DNA of 9,067 bases from JAQTTT01 sp964565435 (GTDB taxonomy: Archaea > Nanobdellota > Nanobdellia > Tiddalikarchaeales > Tiddalikarchaeaceae): NCBI GenBank assembly GCA_964565435.1, contig CAZMEY010000029.1, positions 1 through 9,067 of the forward strand, written 5' to 3'. Shown here one piece after another: positions 6,812 through 9,067 of the stretch. A program made the translations under genes and the position numbers. The notes under the pieces were generated by a model. It did no database searches and had not been told where the DNA came from. It worked only from the letters and a program-made list of their open reading frames with translations. Every line of letters begins with the position of its first letter. Positions within the stretch are counted from its first letter, which is position 1.

Positions 6812-6970
6812 TCAGTTTAGCTTTCTTCGGAGTTCAAGCACTTCATCGCATTTTATGCATTTGAATTTTTCAATGACTCCTGAAAATATTTCCTCTTTTT
6901 CCGCATAGTCATCCTGAAGGTTGACAAATCCCATTGGAGACATTTCGCTTCCGCAATGCTTGCATATCAT
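6812..6970 (-). CDS. Small zinc-ribbon protein, 52 aa
   Basis: A short gene reading MICKHCGSEM at its start, with CxxC at residues 3-6 and a second CxxC at 38-41 (K-C-I-K-C), the pattern of a minimal zinc ribbon. The spacer is acidic and the tail basic (ELRRKLN). Its stop is 5 bases from the stop of the convergent flavoprotein gene. The ATG at 6970 lies about 30 bases below an AT box (6993-7006), the spacing used throughout this window. Such proteins are often nucleic-acid or protein-binding adaptors, but nothing here fixes a role. Coding is supported by the paired CxxC motifs, promoter spacing and tight fit between neighbours. Confidence 0.72.
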   Translation of the reverse strand: MICKHCGSEMSPMGFVNLQDDYAEKEEIFSGVIEKFKCIKCDEVLELRRKLN

Positions 6971-6992
6971 TATAGAATAAATAATTTTTTCA

Positions 6993-7006
6993 TTTTTTAA
7001 ATATTT
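6993..7006 (-). promoter_or_regulatory. TATA box for the zinc-ribbon gene
   Basis: On the minus strand this reads AAATATTTAAAAAA, centred about 30 bases upstream of the ATG at 6970. It falls in the 45-base gap behind the neighbouring minus-strand gene and lets the small gene be transcribed alone. Confidence 0.45.
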
Positions 7007-7015
7007 GCTTTCTTA

Positions 7016-7285
7016 TTAAAATACAATGTCTCTTTTTGCAAAATAAATGCCTGTTTCCGCTTTTAATGAGAGTTTTTTTGAATTGCCCGCCTTTAATTCA
7101 AGAATCCCTTTTTGATTGGTGAATCCTGCAAATTCATTGTTGGCATAGACCTTTGCATTCATTATGCCCCTTTTTTTGTAATCAAAAACCCTTATTTGGA
7201 TGATTCCTTTTTTCTTTTTTGCTGAAATAAAGAGGTTGCTCTCTTCCCTTAATGCCTTGCTTAGCCTGTATAAAAAGTCTATCAT
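7016..7285 (-). CDS. Hypothetical small beta-rich protein, 89 aa (carboxypeptidase-regulatory-like fold possible)
   Basis: Starting at ATG 7285, the protein has a basic helical N-terminus (about 1-26) and then a beta-rich stretch: IQIRVFD at 29-35, a V-Y-A-N-N stretch, G-x-T-N-x-K-G and alternating K/L strands. The order 'V.D..G..NA.VY....G.T...G' resembles the transthyretin-like carboxypeptidase regulatory domain, a small scaffold or binding domain with no enzyme activity. This is weak pattern similarity, not a firm family call. There is no signal peptide. The frame stays open another 92 codons upstream, but that part is antisense to a better plus-strand gene, and a TATA box stands 28 bases before this ATG. 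It is divergent from the basic TM-protein gene and could belong with it. Confidence 0.65.
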   Translation of the reverse strand: MIDFLYRLSKALREESNLFISAKKKKGIIQIRVFDYKKRGIMNAKVYANNEFAGFTNQKGILELKAGNSKKLSLKAETGIYFAKRDIVF

Positions 7286-7308
7286 AAAGGAATTATTAGC
7301 ACGCCATA

Positions 7309-7318
7309 ATTTATAAAT
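7309..7318. promoter_or_regulatory. Shared palindromic TATA box of a divergent gene pair
   Basis: ATTTATAAAT is a perfect 10-base palindrome placed almost centrally between the ATG at 7285 (-, about 28 bases away) and the ATG at 7341 (+, about 28 bases away). It fits the archaeal TATA consensus in either orientation. A second TATA-like stretch at 7325-7333 is too near the plus-strand ATG to serve it well. Confidence 0.5.
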
Positions 7319-7340
7319 AATCAGGATATAAATAGTTTTT

Positions 7341-7643
7341 ATGGAAAAGAAGGCAGCTATTGAAAAATTAAGGGGAACAATATTGTTTTTGTCAAAAAAA
7401 TCCCTGATGGCTGCAAAAAAAATCTCTGCAGCAGCCAAGAAAGGCGGCATTGACAGGAAAAAAGCCAGAAAAATTGTCAGGCTGCTTGAAGGCTCAAAAA
7501 AGTCCGGCAAGATTGTCAGGACAATAATAATCTTCCTCATTTTTATCCTTGTTGCTTTCAAGGCAGCGAAATATTACAATGCAAAAAAATCTTTTAAGGA
7601 AAACATCACTGATTTGGCGGAGCATATCAAAAGGTTGAATTAA
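7341..7643 (+). CDS. Hypothetical basic single-pass membrane protein, 100 aa
   Basis: Not recognised. The first 60 residues are strongly basic and Lys/Ala-rich (for example AAKKISAAAKKGG at 24-36, then DRKKARK), followed by one hydrophobic helix at about 61-73 and a charged amphipathic tail. By the positive-inside rule the long basic part would be cytoplasmic and could touch nucleic acid or membrane lipids. No signal peptidase site is visible. The stop is 2 bases before the next ATG, so it and the coiled-coil gene form an operon. The start fits the shared TATA box. The sequence is low in complexity, so similarity searches could mislead; coding is supported by the operon layout and the well-formed TM segment. 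Confidence 0.72.
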   Translation: MEKKAAIEKLRGTILFLSKKSLMAAKKISAAAKKGGIDRKKARKIVRLLEGSKKSGKIVRTIIIFLIFILVAFKAAKYYNAKKSFKENITDLAEHIKRLN

Positions 7644-7645
7644 TA

Positions 7646-7945
7646 ATGGATGTCACTTATTTGATTAATCAGAGAAGAATGAAAGGCATTGCCGATTCAA
7701 TGGAAGCTGTAAAAAATGAGCTGCTGAGAATCACTTATCCTTTGAAGCAGTTATTCACTGATTCAGGCAAAAAAAGGAAGGAAATAATCTCAAGAGTGAA
7801 TGAGCTTACCCTTGAGGTTGAAAGGATGCTTGAATCAATGGAAGGGAAAAAAGACATTGAGTCAACAAAGGCTTTCACTAAAAGGGCTAGGGAGATACTG
7901 GAAGAAAAGGATATTCTTGAGAAGCAATTGATCAGCTTCAGGTGA
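7646..7945 (+). CDS. Hypothetical coiled-coil protein, 99 aa
   Basis: Not recognised. The protein is nearly all charged helix, with leucine, isoleucine and methionine at heptad-like spacing from about 20 to 95 and no cysteine, TM or signal sequence, so it probably forms a coiled-coil dimer or pairs with a partner. It begins 2 bases after the stop of the basic TM-protein gene, so the two are probably translated together; a weak Shine-Dalgarno-like GGTTGA lies about 9 bases before the ATG. The last three codons and the TGA stop lie inside the tRNA-Thr gene on the opposite strand, a 12-base overlap, so the C-terminus is constrained by tRNA sequence. Confidence 0.72.
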   Translation: MDVTYLINQRRMKGIADSMEAVKNELLRITYPLKQLFTDSGKKRKEIISRVNELTLEVERMLESMEGKKDIESTKAFTKRAREILEEKDILEKQLISFR

Positions 7946-8005
7946 GATTCGCACTCACGACCTCGTGCTTACAAGGCACGCGCTCTACTCCTGAGCTACT
8001 GAAGC
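7934..8005 (-). tRNA. tRNA-Thr (anticodon UGU), unusual elbow
   Basis: A 72-nt intronless cloverleaf reading 5' to 3' on the minus strand. The acceptor GCTTCAG/CTGAAGC pairs fully, as do the D-stem GCTC/GAGC, anticodon stem CGTGC/GCACG with loop CTTGTAA, and T-stem GTGAG/CTCAC. U73 is the archaeal Thr discriminator, and CCA is not encoded. The odd part is the elbow: the T-loop reads TGCGAAT (G at 55 instead of U), and the 7-base D-loop AGGAGTA lacks a GG at 18-19 in the usual alignment. G15-C48 and U54-A58 are kept. A TATA-like GTTTTAAAAAAC at 8031-8042 suggests its own promoter. The 3' end runs into the antisense of the coiled-coil gene. Confidence 0.95.
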
Positions 8006-8030
8006 AATTATGATTAATTAGATTTTTTGA

Positions 8031-8042
8031 GTTTTTTAAAAC
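8031..8042 (-). promoter_or_regulatory. TATA box for tRNA-Thr
   Basis: On the minus strand this is GTTTTAAAAAAC, centred about 31 bases upstream of the mature tRNA 5' end, between the lipoprotein stop and the tRNA. This is the spacing expected for an archaeal promoter starting close to the tRNA. Confidence 0.45.
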
Positions 8043-8051
8043 TTGCGGGTT

Positions 8052-8516
8052 TTACTTCCAAGCCACTGCATTTTCTATAAAATTGCCAAATACTGCCTCC
8101 TGGGCTTGCATTATTTCTCCGAAAGCTGAAAGCATTAAATGGATATATTCTGCATCTTTGTATATTATTATGGATTTAAATGATGTGTTTGCAATAGGTT
8201 CATAATATGTGCATTCTAATGCTTGGCTGGATTTAATTACTGCCTCTTGGCATTCCAGCAGGCTGTATTCAGAGAATCTTGAAATCACTGACTGCTTGGC
8301 TGCCTCAAAATTAGGGGATGAATAGATAACACTTTCAACATATATTGCAAATGAGGAATCATTTATTGAGTAAAACATTTCATAATCCCCTGATAAGCCA
8401 AAATGCTCCAACCCTTCATAGTTGTCAATGCTTAAATCAGGCGCTTCTTCTATTGGAGCAGTTGTGCATCCAAGCATTAATGCAACCAAAATTATTGCCA
8501 ATATCTTACTCTTCAT
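8052..8516 (-). CDS. Putative lipoprotein, 154 aa
   Basis: The N-terminus is a lipoprotein-type signal: short basic start (MKSK), hydrophobic core (ILAIILVALML) and G16-C17, so lipid attachment at Cys17 is likely, although Met and Leu at -3 and -2 are not the most common lipobox residues. The mature part opens with a Thr/Pro/Glu-rich linker and continues as a mixed alpha/beta domain with two further cysteines near 91 and 104 that could pair outside the cell. I do not recognise the domain. It would face the outside of the membrane. The ATG at 8516 is 18 bases after the tRNA-Ala 3' end with a Shine-Dalgarno-like GAGATGA seven bases before it, and no room for a separate promoter, so the mRNA is probably processed from a tRNA-Ala precursor. 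Confidence 0.78.
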   Translation of the reverse strand: MKSKILAIILVALMLGCTTAPIEEAPDLSIDNYEGLEHFGLSGDYEMFYSINDSSFAIYVESVIYSSPNFEAAKQSVISRFSEYSLLECQEAVIKSSQALECTYYEPIANTSFKSIIIYKDAEYIHLMLSAFGEIMQAQEAVFGNFIENAVAWK

Positions 8517-8534
8517 TATTTATTCATCTCTTGC

Positions 8535-8605
8535 TGGACTTGCCGGGAATTGGACCCGGACCTCCTGACTGCCAGTCAGGCACCCTGCCGTTGGACCACA
8601 AGCCC
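8535..8605 (-). tRNA. tRNA-Ala (anticodon GGC), unusual T-loop
   Basis: A 71-nt intronless cloverleaf on the minus strand. The acceptor GGGCTTG/CAAGTCC contains G3-U70, the main alanine identity pair, and A73 follows. The anticodon stem CCTGA/TCAGG with loop CTGGCAG gives anticodon GGC, agreeing with alanine. The T-stem CCGGG/CCCGG is perfect; the D-stem GTCC/GGGT has two G-U pairs. The D-loop AACGGCA keeps G18G19, but the T-loop TCCAATT has C at 55 instead of U, so G18 could pair with C55. CCA is not encoded. A TATA-like CATAAAAAGC at 8629-8638 lies about 29 bases upstream. The lipoprotein gene follows 18 bases downstream. Confidence 0.93.
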
Positions 8606-8628
8606 GCAATTAATTAAAAAATTTTTGG

Positions 8629-8638
8629 GCTTTTTATG
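8629..8638 (-). promoter_or_regulatory. TATA box for tRNA-Ala and probably the downstream lipoprotein gene
   Basis: On the minus strand this reads CATAAAAAGC, centred about 29 bases before the tRNA 5' end. A T- and A-rich stretch follows. Because only 18 bases separate the tRNA from the lipoprotein ATG, the same promoter probably drives both. Confidence 0.4.
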
Positions 8639-8650
8639 CCTTTTGGATTT

Positions 8651-8917
8651 TCATAATTTGGCAAAGCTTGACAATCCCTTAAGCCCGACAAGAATGAATA
8701 TTATTGAATAAATCCATCCTGTCCAATTCAGGAAATACGCTGTCCCGGCCAATAAATCAATCAATCCTAAAGGGTCTAATGGATTACCTGACATTGCAAG
8801 CGAATATATTCCTTTAAGAATCAGCAATGAAGCAAAAAATGTCGCTGCTGCGGGGTAGGGATAGATTAGGCAAAATATTGCTGACAAAATATCAATTAAT
8901 CCAAGAATCTTTATCAT
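8651..8917 (-). CDS. Small membrane protein with internal duplication, 88 aa
   Basis: Almost the whole protein is hydrophobic, with about four membrane segments. Residues 6-40 and 51-85 are two copies of the same 35-residue unit: both begin GLID and both carry LKG followed two residues later by Ser at identical spacing, with hydrophobic residues between. The linker (41-50, containing NPLDP) joins two helical hairpins, so the protein looks like a tandemly duplicated two-helix module. The family is not recognised and no transport or catalytic motif is visible. The ATG at 8917 overlaps the stop of the upstream gene by four bases (ATGA) and is preceded at 10 bases by GCGGTGA, a good archaeal Shine-Dalgarno sequence, so translation is probably coupled. 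Confidence 0.75.
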   Translation of the reverse strand: MIKILGLIDILSAIFCLIYPYPAAATFFASLLILKGIYSLAMSGNPLDPLGLIDLLAGTAYFLNWTGWIYSIIFILVGLKGLSSFAKL

Positions 8918-9067
8918 TTTTTCTTTTTCACCGCATAATATGAGACAAATCCAAAAAAAGCCAATTCCAGAATAAAAAATTTATAATCCGCCAGTTTTAA
9001 AGCGCTGCCCGCATCCACCATAATGCTTGAAAAAATAAAAGCCATTAATGAAAGGAATTCAAAAGAA
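8914..9067 (-). CDS. Partial small membrane protein (C-terminal ~50 aa), runs off the window
   Basis: An open frame with no stop back to the right edge encodes two hydrophobic segments separated by a short polar loop (VDAGSALKLADYK) and ends in KKKK. The basic end after the second helix suggests a cytoplasmic C-terminus. Its TGA stop overlaps the ATG of the 88-aa membrane protein, the usual layout of a translationally coupled pair, which is the best evidence that it is real. An in-frame ATG at 9045 would also allow a complete 43-aa protein, but the frame stays open beyond it. The product is unknown. Confidence 0.6.
   Translation of the reverse strand, partial: SFEFLSLMAFIFSSIMVDAGSALKLADYKFFILELAFFGFVSYYAVKKKK

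Noticed and set aside
7325..7333. GATATAAAT as the promoter of the gene at 7341.
   Set aside because: Its centre is only about 12 bases before the ATG, so transcription would start inside the gene. The box at 7309-7318 has the normal spacing.
7286..7561. The upstream 92-codon extension of the minus-strand gene at 7016-7285.
   Set aside because: It is antisense to the basic TM-protein gene, whose own start fits a TATA box and which forms an operon with the next gene. The ATG at 7285 has correct promoter spacing, so the extension is a shadow.
8535..8605. Reading the tRNA at this position as Pro, Gln or Gly from its partial sequence similarity.
   Set aside because: The five-pair anticodon stem fixes the 7-base loop as CTGGCAG, so the anticodon is GGC; G3-U70 and A73 independently point to alanine.
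8345..8617. A plus-strand open frame of 90 codons over the tRNA-Ala and lipoprotein region.
   Set aside because: It is antisense to a well-supported tRNA and to the lipoprotein gene, and its product has no recognisable composition or motif.
1..9067. CRISPR arrays, insertion sequences, long direct repeats, phage or toxin-antitoxin genes.
   Set aside because: I saw no regularly spaced repeats, terminal inverted repeats, transposase or defence motifs. The only repeat is inside the 88-aa membrane protein.

Overview
The window reads as a piece of an AT-rich archaeal genome, most likely from a small-genome, anaerobic lineage of the DPANN type. That placement is inference. The archaeal assignment rests on several points: TATA-like boxes 25-32 bases upstream of most start codons with almost no 5' leader (start codons follow the expected transcription start closely); a prolyl-tRNA synthetase of the archaeal/eukaryal type without the bacterial editing insertion and with a C-terminal zinc-binding tail; tRNAs without encoded CCA and U73 on tRNA-Thr; and many small unrecognised membrane or zinc-ribbon proteins. 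Coding density is very high: no gap exceeds about 70 bases, and several genes overlap or sit 2-5 bases apart.

Layout. 70-1826 (+): an unrecognised 373-aa soluble protein followed by a YkgJ-type cysteine-cluster protein. 1823-2787 (-): a two-gene oxygen-defence operon, rubrerythrin then 2Fe superoxide reductase (desulfoferrodoxin), whose stop codon interlocks with that of the convergent cysteine-cluster gene. 2832-3386 (-): isoprenylcysteine-methyltransferase-like membrane protein. 3430-4872 (-): prolyl-tRNA synthetase. 4914-5504 (-): metallophosphoesterase, divergent from 5562-6806 (+), a degenerate geranylgeranyl-reductase-like flavoprotein. 6812-6970 (-): a 52-aa zinc ribbon. 7016-7285 (-): a small beta-rich protein, divergent from 7341-7945 (+), which is a basic single-TM protein plus a coiled-coil protein. 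7934-8005 (-): tRNA-Thr(UGU), overlapping the coiled-coil gene's 3' end. 8052-8516 (-): a putative lipoprotein directly downstream of tRNA-Ala(GGC) at 8535-8605 (-). 8651-9067 (-): two overlapping small membrane-protein genes, the upstream one cut by the window edge.

How the genes work together. Superoxide reductase makes hydrogen peroxide from superoxide and rubrerythrin removes the peroxide, so that pair is one pathway. Translation is represented by ProRS and two tRNAs. The flavoprotein and the methyltransferase-like protein may both act on isoprenoid compounds, but no direct link is visible.

The strongest oddity is in the RNAs. Both tRNAs have perfect stems, but both lack the near-universal U55 of the T-loop (G55 in Thr, C55 in Ala), and tRNA-Thr also lacks the usual G18G19 pair in its D-loop. 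Two divergent gene pairs also each appear to share one palindromic TATA box. I found no CRISPR array, insertion sequence, phage gene or defence system.
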